NCBI GenBank assembly: GCA_016795075.1
Contig: JAEUIP010000007.1
Coordinates: 1-38,658, forward strand
Direction of reading: 5' to 3'
Length of the DNA stretch: 38,658 nt
Source: Planctomycetaceae bacterium
GTDB lineage: Bacteria > Planctomycetota > Planctomycetia > Pirellulales > Pirellulaceae
Shown here: in pieces, positions 9,937-17,536 of the stretch
How the letters are laid out: every line of letters starts with the position of its first letter
How positions within the stretch are numbered: the stretch's first letter is position 1
Notes under the pieces: model-generated
What the model saw: only the letters and a program-made list of their open reading frames with translations
Told to the model about the DNA's origin: nothing
Database searches by the model: none
Translations under genes and position numbers: made by a program

Positions 9937-10073
9937 GATTGAATGAATAATGATTAATGAAGAATGAAAAATTCAAAATGCAACAAACGTTGCGGGTCAG
10001 ACTTTGTAATTGCTGGCCGTAAAGGTCAGCATTTTGCATTTTTCAATTTCCATTTTTCATCAATCATTCCTTC
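9937..10073. repeat. AT-rich imperfect inverted repeat in a 585-bp non-coding stretch
   Basis: The left arm (about 9937-9980, with AATGATTAATGAAGAATGAA) is imperfectly complementary to the right arm (about 10026-10073, with TTTTTCATCAATCATTCC). The ~45-bp centre is GC-richer. The arms are much more AT-rich than the surrounding DNA. The form resembles a small palindromic dispersed repeat or MITE-like remnant, though no terminal duplication is obvious. Apart from the twin hairpins, I see no gene or clear promoter in 9598-10182. Confidence 0.5.
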
Positions 10074-10182
10074 ATCGCTCCAGTAGAGGCTCGCGAATCT
10101 TGTGAACCGACGATGACCATCCTTCGAAGGAGCCTCGCTCTTTTCGTTCGCGCTTGTTACCGCGGTTTGGCGCCACGTGGTG

Positions 10183-10974
10183 CTACTGTGCCCAGCGTTG
10201 CATGGCGTGATCGGCTAAAGTCGGTGCCAAGCGATCCAACAGCACGAGAGACTTGCCACCCAGGGTCAGGATCACGTCGTGGCTGCCTTTGGTCATCGCT
10301 CGAATCGTGGCGGTGGCCACTCGCTTGACGGGTGAAGCTCGGGCGGACTTCCATTTCTTTTGGGTGGTGTCTTGGATCGCGTGGTCGAAGAAATCGGAAT
10401 CCGTGGTACTGGGGCTGATCATGGTCAGATCGATGCCCAAGGGCGCCAGTTCCGCGCGCAAGGAATCGCTGAGGCCATGCAACGCGAACTTGCTGGCGCA
10501 GTATTCGCTCTTGAGCGGGACGGCGCGGTGCCCGAGCACGCTGCCCATGTTGACGATGATCGGTTGTTGGCCCAGCTGCAACAGGGGCAGTGCCAAACGG
10601 ATCAGCTCGACTGGGGCAAAGAAATTGACTTCCATGACTTGCCGCAGGGTCGCGGGGGTTGAATCGGCAAAACGTCCCAGCGCGCCGACTCCGGCGTTGT
10701 TGACCAAGCCATCCAATCGGCCCCAATGTTTTTGAACATGGTCCATGAGGCTCGTGCGAAAGTCGGCGTCCGTAATATCGCCGGCAAGGAACTGAATGTC
10801 GTGGTCGGGGTGCGCTTGACGGACCTCGCAAACGAGCGAATCCAGGAGTTCGCCGCGTCGGGCCGTGACCAACAGGCGTGCCCCAAGACGAGCGAGTTGT
10901 TGGGTCAGTTCGCGTCCAATGCCGCTGGAGGCCCCAGTGACCAGGATGGTTTTATCGGCTATTTTTCTTTTCAC
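10183..10974 (-). CDS. Short-chain dehydrogenase/reductase (SDR)
   Basis: Classical SDR of 263 residues, the usual length. It has the dinucleotide motif TGASSGIG (13-20), NNAG (92-95), Asn117 and the catalytic triad Ser145, Tyr158 (SEYCASK) and Lys162. It should oxidise or reduce an alcohol/carbonyl substrate with NAD(P); the substrate cannot be told. The frame is open to 11160, but the GTG at 10974 is chosen: GAGG lies 6 nt upstream and the Rossmann strand (KTILVTG) then begins at residue 8. The remaining upstream part would be a basic extension foreign to the family. It is divergent from the VOC-fold gene, with 152 bp between the two starts. Confidence 0.93.
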   Translation of the reverse strand: MKRKIADKTILVTGASSGIGRELTQQLARLGARLLVTARRGELLDSLVCEVRQAHPDHDIQFLAGDITDADFRTSLMDHVQKHWGRLDGLVNNAGVGALGRFADSTPATLRQVMEVNFFAPVELIRLALPLLQLGQQPIIVNMGSVLGHRAVPLKSEYCASKFALHGLSDSLRAELAPLGIDLTMISPSTTDSDFFDHAIQDTTQKKWKSARASPVKRVATATIRAMTKGSHDVILTLGGKSLVLLDRLAPTLADHAMQRWAQ

Positions 10975-11126
10975 GTTGCGCCTCACTGGCCTTGGACCAA
11001 GGTGGGTCGAAGGCGTTTTCGTTCGGTCGAGTTTGGGCCACGTTCTGGCGGTAGCGACGCTGGCCGCAGCGTGGCGCGGGCTGTTGACCGTCCACGTAAC
11101 CTTAACCCACAGGCTAGGTGATCGCC

Positions 11127-11567
11127 ATGCCCGCTCCATTGACGCCCTTCCACGTTGCAATTCCCGTGCGAAACATCCCCGAGGCTCGGTCGTTTTACGG
11201 CGGCGTTTTGGGGTTCCCGGAAGGTCGCAGCGACGAGCGTTGGATCGACTTCAACATGTTTGGCCACCAGTTTGTCGTCCATTTGGATGAGCGATTGGCC
11301 CAGGGAGCCGGAACGGAACACGCTCACAATCCGGTCGACGGTCACGCCGTACCCATCCCCCATTTTGGCGTGGTGTTGGAACTGGACCAGTGGCAGGCGT
11401 TGGCCGACAAGGTCCGAGCGGCGGGGGTGGCGTTTGTAATCGAGCCGTATATTCGTTTTTTGGGGCAACCGGGGGAGCAGGCGACAATGTTCTTTTTGGA
11501 CCCCTCGGGAAATGCCCTTGAATTCAAGGCCTTTCGCGATATCGCGGGTCAACTGTTCGCGACCTGA
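11127..11567 (+). CDS. VOC-superfamily protein (glyoxalase/dioxygenase fold)
   Basis: The 146-residue product has the paired beta-alpha-beta-beta-beta units of the vicinal oxygen chelate fold: [20 protein letters not shown] at the start and [18 protein letters not shown] in the second half. Candidate metal ligands are His in FHVAIPV, His in PHFGVV and Glu in NALEFKAF. Members include glyoxalase I, extradiol dioxygenases and resistance proteins; motifs alone do not pick one. ATG 11127 is chosen over the in-frame GTG 11118; AGG with loose spacing lies upstream. It is divergent from the SDR gene. The ~175 bp to infC contain no other gene. Confidence 0.85.
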   Translation: MPAPLTPFHVAIPVRNIPEARSFYGGVLGFPEGRSDERWIDFNMFGHQFVVHLDERLAQGAGTEHAHNPVDGHAVPIPHFGVVLELDQWQALADKVRAAGVAFVIEPYIRFLGQPGEQATMFFLDPSGNALEFKAFRDIAGQLFAT

Positions 11568-11730
11568 CCACCGGATGGGAGGACCAAAATTTTTCGGCTT
11601 CCGCTGGATAGGTTTTTCGTGGTAAAAAGAATAGAATAGAGGGCGGCTCAAGTGTCTTGGGCCGTCGACGCGTGGCGACGGTTGGTATCGTCGAATCAAT
11701 CCACGGGCGTTTTCATCCATCCCATCCATT

Positions 11731-11745
11731 GAGGGTTCCACTATC
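11731..11745 (+). promoter_or_regulatory. infC: Shine-Dalgarno and apparent ATC start codon of infC
   Basis: GAGGG (11731-11735) is followed by a 7-nt spacer and ATC (11743-11745), in frame with the conserved IF-3 N-terminus. No in-frame ATG, GTG or TTG occurs between the stop TAG at 11632-11634 and GTG 11803, and GTG 11803 lies inside the conserved fold. Other weak candidates (ATT 11728, CTG 11758) lack a ribosome binding site. IF-3 genes of other bacteria also use AUU or other rare starts, which lets IF-3 repress its own translation. Confidence 0.75.
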
Positions 11746-12252
11746 CCACCTACCAATCTGAACAATCGGATCAACGAACAGATCCGGATTTCACCTGTCC
11801 GCGTGATCGGTGTTGAAGGAGAACAATTAGGAGTCATGCCGGTCCGCGACGCCTTAGCCAAGGCCAAGGAATCCGGGTACGATTTGGTTGAAGTGGCGGC
11901 CGAAGCCCGACCACCCGTTTGCCGCATTATGGATTACGGCAAGTTCCGTTATGAAAAGACCAAACGCAGCGGCAAGAACAAAGCGCATCAAACCCGACTA
12001 AAGGAAATTCGACTTCGTCCCCGTACGGGTGACCATGACATCGAGTTCAAAGTCAAGCAAGCGATCGGCTTCTTACAAGACAAAGATAAGGTCCAAGTCA
12101 CGGTCGTTTATAAAGGCCGCGAATTGGCTCACATCGATGAAGGCGAACGCGTCATTCAGAGTGTGATTGAAAAACTGGCTGAATACGGTAAGCTCGAATC
12201 GCCACCCAACCGCCAGGCCAAGAAGGTCATGTGCACGATTGCTCCGAAATAG
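11743..12252 (+). CDS. infC: Translation initiation factor IF-3
   Basis: IF-3 binds the 30S subunit, blocks premature 50S joining and proofreads the start codon and initiator tRNA. From the ATC at 11743 the product has 169 residues (B. subtilis 167, E. coli 180). The N-terminal domain has INEQIRISPVRVIG then EGEQLGV. The linker region has PPVCRIMDYGKFRYEK. The C-terminal domain has RLRPRTGDHDIEFKVKQAI and ends VMCTIAPK. A start at GTG 11803 would give 149 residues and remove INEQIR, which the family always has. Use of ATC with GAGGG 7 nt upstream suggests the usual autoregulation. rpmI and rplT, its common partners, are not next to it; tRNA-Gln follows 56 bp downstream. Confidence 0.95.
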   Translation: MPPTNLNNRINEQIRISPVRVIGVEGEQLGVMPVRDALAKAKESGYDLVEVAAEARPPVCRIMDYGKFRYEKTKRSGKNKAHQTRLKEIRLRPRTGDHDIEFKVKQAIGFLQDKDKVQVTVVYKGRELAHIDEGERVIQSVIEKLAEYGKLESPPNRQAKKVMCTIAPK

Positions 12253-12308
12253 CTTCGTGCCCTTGGGCTCCGTCTCGCGTTCTTTCTGGTGCGCATGCTT
12301 CGTTTGAT

Positions 12309-12379
12309 TGCCCGGTTGTGTAATGGTAGCACAGCAGACTCTGACTCTGCTTGTCTAGGTTCGAATCCTAGCCGGGTAA
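12309..12379 (+). tRNA. tRNA-Gln (anticodon CUG)
   Basis: A full cloverleaf can be drawn. Acceptor TGCCCGG (12309-12315) pairs with CCGGGTA (12372-12378), with one G-T pair and discriminator A at 12379. The anticodon stem GCAGA/TCTGC encloses the loop CTCTGAC, with CTG at 12341-12343. The T arm is CTAGG-TTCGAAT-CCTAG. The U1-A72 pair agrees with glutamine identity. CCA is not encoded. It sits between infC and the glycosylasparaginase gene. Confidence 0.96.
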
Positions 12380-12426
12380 CTGTTCGCGTACCTTTGCAAA
12401 TCAACGTGTAATGGAGCTTGCCCTCG

Positions 12427-13668
12427 ATGAACTCGCAACCTAGCCAACGACCCAAGTCGGAATCGGCAACGGCATCTCGACGTACCTTTATTCAATTAGG
12501 TTCGATGGGCGTCGCATCTCCGCTACTCATGACGGCCTCTGAAATGGTCGCTGCCGGGATGACACCTGAGAACCAACCGCTACGAGCCACACGTCCTCAA
12601 CCACAAGGACCCGTCAAGGTGGTTGCATCCGGCAACGGATTGGAAGCAACGCGTTTGGCCTATGAAAACATGGTGGCGGGGGCCGATGTTTTGGATGCCG
12701 TGATTGCAGGCGTCAATTTGGTGGAAGACGATCCCAACGATACGTCGGTGGGATATGGCGGGCTCCCCAACGAACGTGGGGTCGTGCAGTTGGATTCGGC
12801 GGTCATGCATGGACCCACGCATCAGGCCGGCTCCGTCGCCAGTCTCGAAGGGATCAAGAATCCGTCCCAAGTCGCGCGATTGGTAATGTGGCGCACGGAT
12901 CACGTCTTATTGGTTGGACCGGGTGCGCTGGAGTTCGCGCGGGCGCATGGCTTCGAAGAGCAGAACTTGCTGACCGATCGCAGTCGTCGCATCTGGCTGA
13001 AGTGGCGTGAAAGCCATTCGTCGAAAGACAATTGGTTCACGCCGGAAGAGAGCATGGAGCCGGCGCGCTCCCAACAAGAAGCGGCGGAAGACAGCGACCA
13101 GCAGGCTCGGGTTGTACCTCGCGCGTGGGATCAGGACGATCGCTACAACACCCATGGCTACTACGACCACGGTGGCGACTTGGATGTGTTGGCCCGGCGA
13201 ATCATGGCCGTGCCGCCCACGGGCACCATTCATTGTTCGGGTCTAGATGCTGCCGGTGATCTGTCTTGTGTGACCACGACCAGTGGCTTGGCGTGGAAGA
13301 TTCCCGGACGGGTTGGCGATTCGCCGATCTTGGGCGCGGGGCTTTACGTGGACAACGAAATTGGATCGTGCGGTAGCACCGGTCGCGGCGAAGCCAACTT
13401 GCTAAACTGCAGTAGCTTTGCGGCGGTTGAATTGATGCGTAGTGGCATGACCCCCGTCGAGGCCGGTTTAGAAATCTTGCGACGAATTGCGAAGCACACC
13501 GAACCTCGCCATTTGGAAGCCGATGGCAAACCCGATTATGGTTTGCAGTTTTATTTGATTCGCAAAGATGGCCTACACGCGGGGGTCACCATGCGCGGCC
13601 GAGGTCAATTCGCGATCACCGATGAAAACGGTACTCGTCACGAAGCATTGGTCGCGCTGTTCGATTGA
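12427..13668 (+). CDS. Tat-exported N4-(beta-N-acetylglucosaminyl)-L-asparaginase family Ntn hydrolase
   Basis: The 413-residue product belongs to the glycosylasparaginase/isoaspartyl peptidase family. These enzymes cleave themselves to expose an N-terminal threonine, then hydrolyse amide bonds of asparagine derivatives. GTIHCSG places the likely nucleophile and cleavage site at Thr267, and KIPGRVGDSPILGAG downstream is the family signature. The N-terminus has a twin-arginine motif (SRRTFI, Arg18-Arg19) and a hydrophobic stretch, so the folded enzyme is probably exported by Tat. Possible substrates are glycoprotein fragments or isoaspartyl peptides. ATG 12427 is chosen, with GGAG 10 nt upstream; an in-frame TTG at 12418 is less likely. 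It converges with the next gene, 6 bp apart. Confidence 0.92.
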   Translation: MNSQPSQRPKSESATASRRTFIQLGSMGVASPLLMTASEMVAAGMTPENQPLRATRPQPQGPVKVVASGNGLEATRLAYENMVAGADVLDAVIAGVNLVEDDPNDTSVGYGGLPNERGVVQLDSAVMHGPTHQAGSVASLEGIKNPSQVARLVMWRTDHVLLVGPGALEFARAHGFEEQNLLTDRSRRIWLKWRESHSSKDNWFTPEESMEPARSQQEAAEDSDQQARVVPRAWDQDDRYNTHGYYDHGGDLDVLARRIMAVPPTGTIHCSGLDAAGDLSCVTTTSGLAWKIPGRVGDSPILGAGLYVDNEIGSCGSTGRGEANLLNCSSFAAVELMRSGMTPVEAGLEILRRIAKHTEPRHLEADGKPDYGLQFYLIRKDGLHAGVTMRGRGQFAITDENGTRHEALVALFD

Positions 13669-13674
13669 GAACCA

Positions 13675-14214
13675 CTATTGCGGCCGAGTCCCCTTACTCT
13701 GGGCGGGCACATTTTGGGCAAACGCGTGCATGACCGATGGCTGTAGCAGCACGATGAGCGAATACACGCCCAGCGCCAACGCTGTCGGTGCGCAGTAACA
13801 GGTCAGCAATGTGCCAAACCCCAGACAATTCGCGATAATCGCAAACATGCGCCGACGGAATCGGAAGGCCCCGTAACCAGCAAACATCCGCAGAATGCCA
13901 ATCGTCGATATAGCCAAGCCGAAAATTCCGTAAACGACGCCAATGATCCAAACGGGCGGGTCACCGGGAGCCGCGCGTTGATCCATGGCAATCGCGATGG
14001 GAAGGAAGCCAGCGATCACCAATAGCAGCAAGCCCATCGCCAACTCCAATCCACCCTGGACCATCATCAGGATCCCGATGACCGGCACTTGTTGAGGAAA
14101 CGAATCGTGAGGTGGATAACCGGAGCCATACGGCCCGTTTGGATTGTATGCCTGAGCCGATAGTGGAGCCGCGTAGGGATTGTCTGATTTGGGCGTTGGG
14201 TTAAATCCTGACAA
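13675..14214 (-). CDS. Four-helix membrane protein with Pro/Tyr-rich N-terminus
   Basis: Unrecognised 179-residue protein. The first ~45 residues are polar and rich in Asn, Pro and Tyr (NPYAAPLSAQAYNPNGPYG), a pattern common at the start of planctomycete membrane proteins. Four hydrophobic segments follow, at about 46-72, 88-108, 122-140 and 141-158. No catalytic motif is visible. The start is TTG at 14214, backed by AAGGA 8 nt upstream; no in-frame ATG occurs before the first membrane segment. The palindromic mobile element lies about 130 bp upstream. Function unknown. Confidence 0.72.
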   Translation of the reverse strand: MSGFNPTPKSDNPYAAPLSAQAYNPNGPYGSGYPPHDSFPQQVPVIGILMMVQGGLELAMGLLLLVIAGFLPIAIAMDQRAAPGDPPVWIIGVVYGIFGLAISTIGILRMFAGYGAFRFRRRMFAIIANCLGFGTLLTCYCAPTALALGVYSLIVLLQPSVMHAFAQNVPAQSKGTRPQ

Positions 14215-14344
14215 CGAAAAAATCCTTGCGCAAACGAAGCAAGACCACGAAAAAGCTCGTGACGAGTTCGATTATGCTTGAACGCAGCCGCCGAGCAAAG
14301 ACGGGCGAAGTTTGAGCTGAGCAACCAACGATGATTCGAACGCT

Positions 14345-14485
14345 AGTGCTTTGGCTCAACCAAAACTTGGGGTCTGGTAAAGGGGTCAGGAGTCCATTGT
14401 GCGAAGCACCCGAAAGGCCGTTCCGCCAATTGACTCCTGACCCCTTTACCAGACCGACCCCAAAATTAAATGGTGACAAAGCACT
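14345..14485 (+). mobile_element. Palindromic MITE-like element, copy 1 (141 bp)
   Basis: The ends are AGTGCTTTG and CAAAGCACT. Inside are perfect 24-bp inverted arms, 14371-14394 and 14432-14455 (core GGGGTCAGGAGTC/GACTCCTGACCCC), around a loop of about 37 nt. A second copy in opposite orientation lies at 35687-35825; the two differ at only a few positions plus a 2-nt indel. There is no coding capacity, so mobility would need a transposase in trans, and none is in the window. The right end touches the stop codon of the neighbouring minus-strand frame (14484-14486). Confidence 0.85.
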
Positions 14486-15221
14486 AAGGAGTTGGAGACT
14501 TCGCGGCACATGCCAACAGCCCGGGGTTCGATTCGCAGGTCGCAGCCACCGAGTCCCGCTGGGCTGCTTCCGTAGCCTGCTTCACGACTTCGGCTAGCTG
14601 GAGCTCCTGATTCTGCAAATATTCCGCGATCGAGTGACGCTGGTAACCTGTGTGGGGTGTCCAGGGTTCGGAACGGCGAGCACCCAAGACCACGAAGTTA
14701 TACGGAAACAACTTGCCCTCGCGTTCGTAAACGTTCAAAAAGGCTTCCACAGGCAAGTCCTGCACTTGTTTGGCCACTTTGACCCATGCATTGGAGTCTT
14801 CGGCACTAAAACGCGGCGCGAGCGTCAAGGTTTGCAACTCCGGGCAGTTCTGCACGAACTCTTGCAACAATTGGGTCTCTTCTAAAAGCTGGATGTCCAC
14901 CACCCGATCGAACAGATCCAGATTCCATCGCTGGCAAAAGGGTTGCAAGAATTTTGGACCGCGGTAGTCGACCACTACCCTATTCGGAGGGCTTCACGTA
15001 AGAACAAGTAATTCCCCTCCGGAGGAAGGCTTTTCGATGCTCAACGTAAGCGACAGCGATTGTTGCATGCGATTCAGCAAAGCGGTTTCCCGTTGACGCT
15101 GATGCCAGGCATCCGCGACCCAGGCCATCGCCACCGCCACCACGGCGACCAACACGAGCGACATCTTCAAGGAGATTCGGCTCAAAGTCCCCAGCCAGCT
15201 TCGTCGTCGTTTTTGGTTCAT
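14484..15221 (-). pseudogene. Membrane-anchored LRR-like protein interrupted by an in-frame TGA
   Basis: Two open segments lie in one frame. Segment one (15221-14994) starts MNQKRRRSWL with AAAGGA 7 nt upstream. It has one membrane helix (MSLVLVAVVAVAMAWVADAW), then HQRQRE, and stops at TGA 14996-14994. Segment two continues in the same frame as SPPNRVVVDYRGPKFLQPFC and runs to 14484, with leucine-rich-like stretches (RVVDIQLLEETQLLQEF). Planctomycete proteins with one N-terminal helix, a short linker and a GP-W/F-L stretch before leucine-rich repeats have just this order, so I read it as one gene broken by a nonsense codon. The alternative is two genes, the second from GTG 14975. The final TAG uses two bases of the adjacent mobile element, so the C-terminus is probably truncated too. 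Confidence 0.65.
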
Positions 15222-15541
15222 CCATTGGTCCTTTGATCGATCTTCAACCCCAGTTCGTGTGGCGAGAAGACTCGCAACCCTATCACAACGCATCGGTCCC
15301 CGCAATAAAAATCTGAGCAAGTTGTTCGTAACAGACCCCCGAAAAGCCCGAAAAAACGCGGGGGAACGGCGAATTCAAGCACGACTTTCTGGGAACCCCA
15401 TTTACAATCAAGATTGAAACTTGCAGGGAAGGCCGCATTTCGACGTCAACCTGAGTCCTTGCGGGCTGTGGAGTTCGTGTGGGGTCGCCAGTCCCTTGGC
15501 GGCTTGCCTGCAAGATTGCAATGCACGCGGTGGGTATTTCG
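15222..15541. other. 320-bp intergenic region between divergent genes
   Basis: It must hold the promoters of the interrupted minus-strand gene and of the plus-strand orphan operon. I find no convincing -35/-10 pair, riboswitch or RNA gene. A frame overlapping its end (from 15479) is only an upstream extension of the next gene. Confidence 0.4.
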
Positions 15542-16765
15542 ATGAAGATCCAGTCATGTTCCTTTTGGTGCCTCTTGATGTTGGGCACCTTATTGCCAAC
15601 GGCAACCCCATCCTTGTCGGCGCAAGACGTTTCCGATCGAGCTTCTGTGGCGCTGACGGGCCCTGACAGCCAAGTCGCTCCCGCTGAGTATCTGGAAGTA
15701 TCGCCGGAAGAACTGCCTCCCGCTGCCAACCATGCCGTCGAGGCGGTGCCTCCCAATTCGCGAGCTCCTGATTCTTACTCGGAGCTGCGATCTTTGTTTG
15801 CACCACACCGCTTCGATGGCCTGGAGTCTTGGCATAACTTGCGAATTTGGAATCTCCCTTACGGCGTCTGGGTCCTATCCAACGAAATGGATCCACCCCA
15901 GCCAATTCGCCACGCGGATCCAACCGGCTTGGCTCCGGCTTGTTTTTCAAGTCTTCAAGCTGAAGGCGAAATCACTTTGTATTTTGCGCGCTCCAGTCTC
16001 GAACTGTACGATCCGACCGAAAGGTTCGAAGCTAAAGTTCGGTTGGTGCCCCATCAAACGGTCGATTTTGACTTTGCTCGAGCGGGTGGAAACACGGGAT
16101 ATGGCAACATGGTCAAGACAAAGTTATTGGTCGATCTGCCGAAGCCAGCGAAAGAAACGAGCCATTCGCTTCCGGTCGCCTCACCTGCCGTTGCCCCAAC
16201 CGCTCGCGTCGCAGCGAACGACGGTGACGCCATCTCGAACCTGATCCGGTGCCGAGATCTTGATCCAAGCGTCTTCTCGGACCGACTCCGAATTTCGTTT
16301 GCCTCGAACCTGGTCGTTCTTCCCGCCGAAAAACTGGGAAACGTTCGCTTGTGCCAAATCGCGATTGAAGACAGTGATCGACAGCGATTGACTGACAAAT
16401 GGACCCTGCACGGAAAACTGGAAGTCGACGCGCCCGGCGGTCCGTTTGTTTTGACGAAGGAAAGCTCGGATCGGTTCGAACTTGAAGTGGATGTCGCAAA
16501 TCTGCCAACTTCCAATGATCCGAAACATAAAGTCTTGGTGTTGAAGGAAACGGGACTCAGCCTGCAAGTCAAATTGCAGAATCCGTTGTTGGTCGATAGC
16601 ACGATTTACCAGCATCCACTATCTGCCTACCTAATTCGGTTGGGCAATGCCGCCGAAGGCACGATCCGTCTGACCGACGTCAAGTTGAAACTCAATGGCA
16701 TCACACTGGACGACACTTGCACTGCGGACATTTCGGAAATACAGATTAGATTTGTGAAAGAGTGA
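15542..16765 (+). CDS. Secreted protein of unknown function
   Basis: Unrecognised 407-residue protein. The signal peptide is MKIQSCSFWCLLMLGTLLPT with likely cleavage at SLSAQ near residue 28. The mature protein has no further membrane segment or known catalytic motif. It seems to have two strand-rich halves, the first around ESWHNLRIWNLPYGVWVL, the second around WTLHGKLEVDAPGGPFVL, joined by a Ser/Pro/Ala linker near residue 215. The frame is open from 15479, but ATG 15542 has a GGTGGG just upstream and gives a normal signal peptide. The next gene starts 11 bp after its stop, so the two form an operon. Confidence 0.75.
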   Translation: MKIQSCSFWCLLMLGTLLPTATPSLSAQDVSDRASVALTGPDSQVAPAEYLEVSPEELPPAANHAVEAVPPNSRAPDSYSELRSLFAPHRFDGLESWHNLRIWNLPYGVWVLSNEMDPPQPIRHADPTGLAPACFSSLQAEGEITLYFARSSLELYDPTERFEAKVRLVPHQTVDFDFARAGGNTGYGNMVKTKLLVDLPKPAKETSHSLPVASPAVAPTARVAANDGDAISNLIRCRDLDPSVFSDRLRISFASNLVVLPAEKLGNVRLCQIAIEDSDRQRLTDKWTLHGKLEVDAPGGPFVLTKESSDRFELEVDVANLPTSNDPKHKVLVLKETGLSLQVKLQNPLLVDSTIYQHPLSAYLIRLGNAAEGTIRLTDVKLKLNGITLDDTCTADISEIQIRFVKE

Positions 16766-16776
16766 GGGGGATTCAA

Positions 16777-17505
16777 ATGAACGTGTTTGATGAGTACGTG
16801 GAATCGCTATTGCATTTTAATCTCAATTTCTACCTCGCTTTTTCGCCGGAACGTGGGCGGACGGTCGGCGAACTTGTCACGATCATTAGTTCGGCGTTGG
16901 CTCGCAGTGGGGTTTCCTGTACCGCTGCCGAAGTGAACCAGAGTATTGAAAAGCGAATTGCCATCCAAGATGGTTTTGTTCAGGCATCGCACGATAAGAT
17001 TTGGTTGAATTTTGTTTCGTCATTAGCATCGGCGCAACCAATACCCCCTGCTCTGCCGACCGCGCCGACCCAGCCAAATCCGGTACCGATGGTGGCGATG
17101 GCCGCTGCTCCTGCTGCAGTCGATCCGCCGTCGGCTGACGCGGTCGTGGGTGCTCCTTTGGGTGCGGCATCACTCAGTTGGGAGCAGCAAATCTGGAACA
17201 CGGACTTTGCAACCGTGGCCGCGGCGGAACATGACGTCAACGCCTCGGATTTTCCGATTCGTTTGCTGGTTGCCGCCTACGGCAAACTCCGCAACGTGGC
17301 GAATGATTCATTCAAGGAAGAGTACGGGCAACGACTGCGCGATGTTCTCAACAACCTCGTTGCCGGCAATAAACTGAATCGCTTGAGCCTCGCTCGAGTG
17401 GTGTCACTGACAAACTTTGGCGAAACGTCGACCAAACCGGCTATGTTTGCCTCCGGCAAAGTGATTGCCCTGTTGACAGGTTGGATCGCCAAAAAGTCGA
17501 ACTAA
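16777..17505 (+). CDS. Two-domain protein of unknown function
   Basis: Unrecognised 242-residue protein. Residues 1-90 are helical and could be a winged-helix-like domain (TVGELVTIISSALARSGVSC, ending in FVQASHDKIWLNF). A Pro/Ala-rich linker spans about 93-145. The C-terminal ~95 residues are again helical (LLVAAYGKLRNVANDSFKEE). No signal peptide or membrane segment, so probably cytoplasmic. ATG 16777 has a strong GAGGGGG upstream; the frame itself is open from 16762 and overlaps the previous gene. The secreted partner gene lies directly upstream, which suggests one pathway, but which one is unclear. It converges with the giant gene, 31 bp apart. Confidence 0.7.
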   Translation: MNVFDEYVESLLHFNLNFYLAFSPERGRTVGELVTIISSALARSGVSCTAAEVNQSIEKRIAIQDGFVQASHDKIWLNFVSSLASAQPIPPALPTAPTQPNPVPMVAMAAAPAAVDPPSADAVVGAPLGAASLSWEQQIWNTDFATVAAAEHDVNASDFPIRLLVAAYGKLRNVANDSFKEEYGQRLRDVLNNLVAGNKLNRLSLARVVSLTNFGETSTKPAMFASGKVIALLTGWIAKKSN

Positions 17506-17536
17506 CAGGAACGACAGGCCTCATGCCTAATCGAAG

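Noticed and set aside
14994..14996. TGA as a selenocysteine codon
   Set aside because: No SECIS-like hairpin is evident after it, the local residues (LVLT-SPPN) are not a redox motif, and the family is not known for selenocysteine. Nonsense mutation is simpler.
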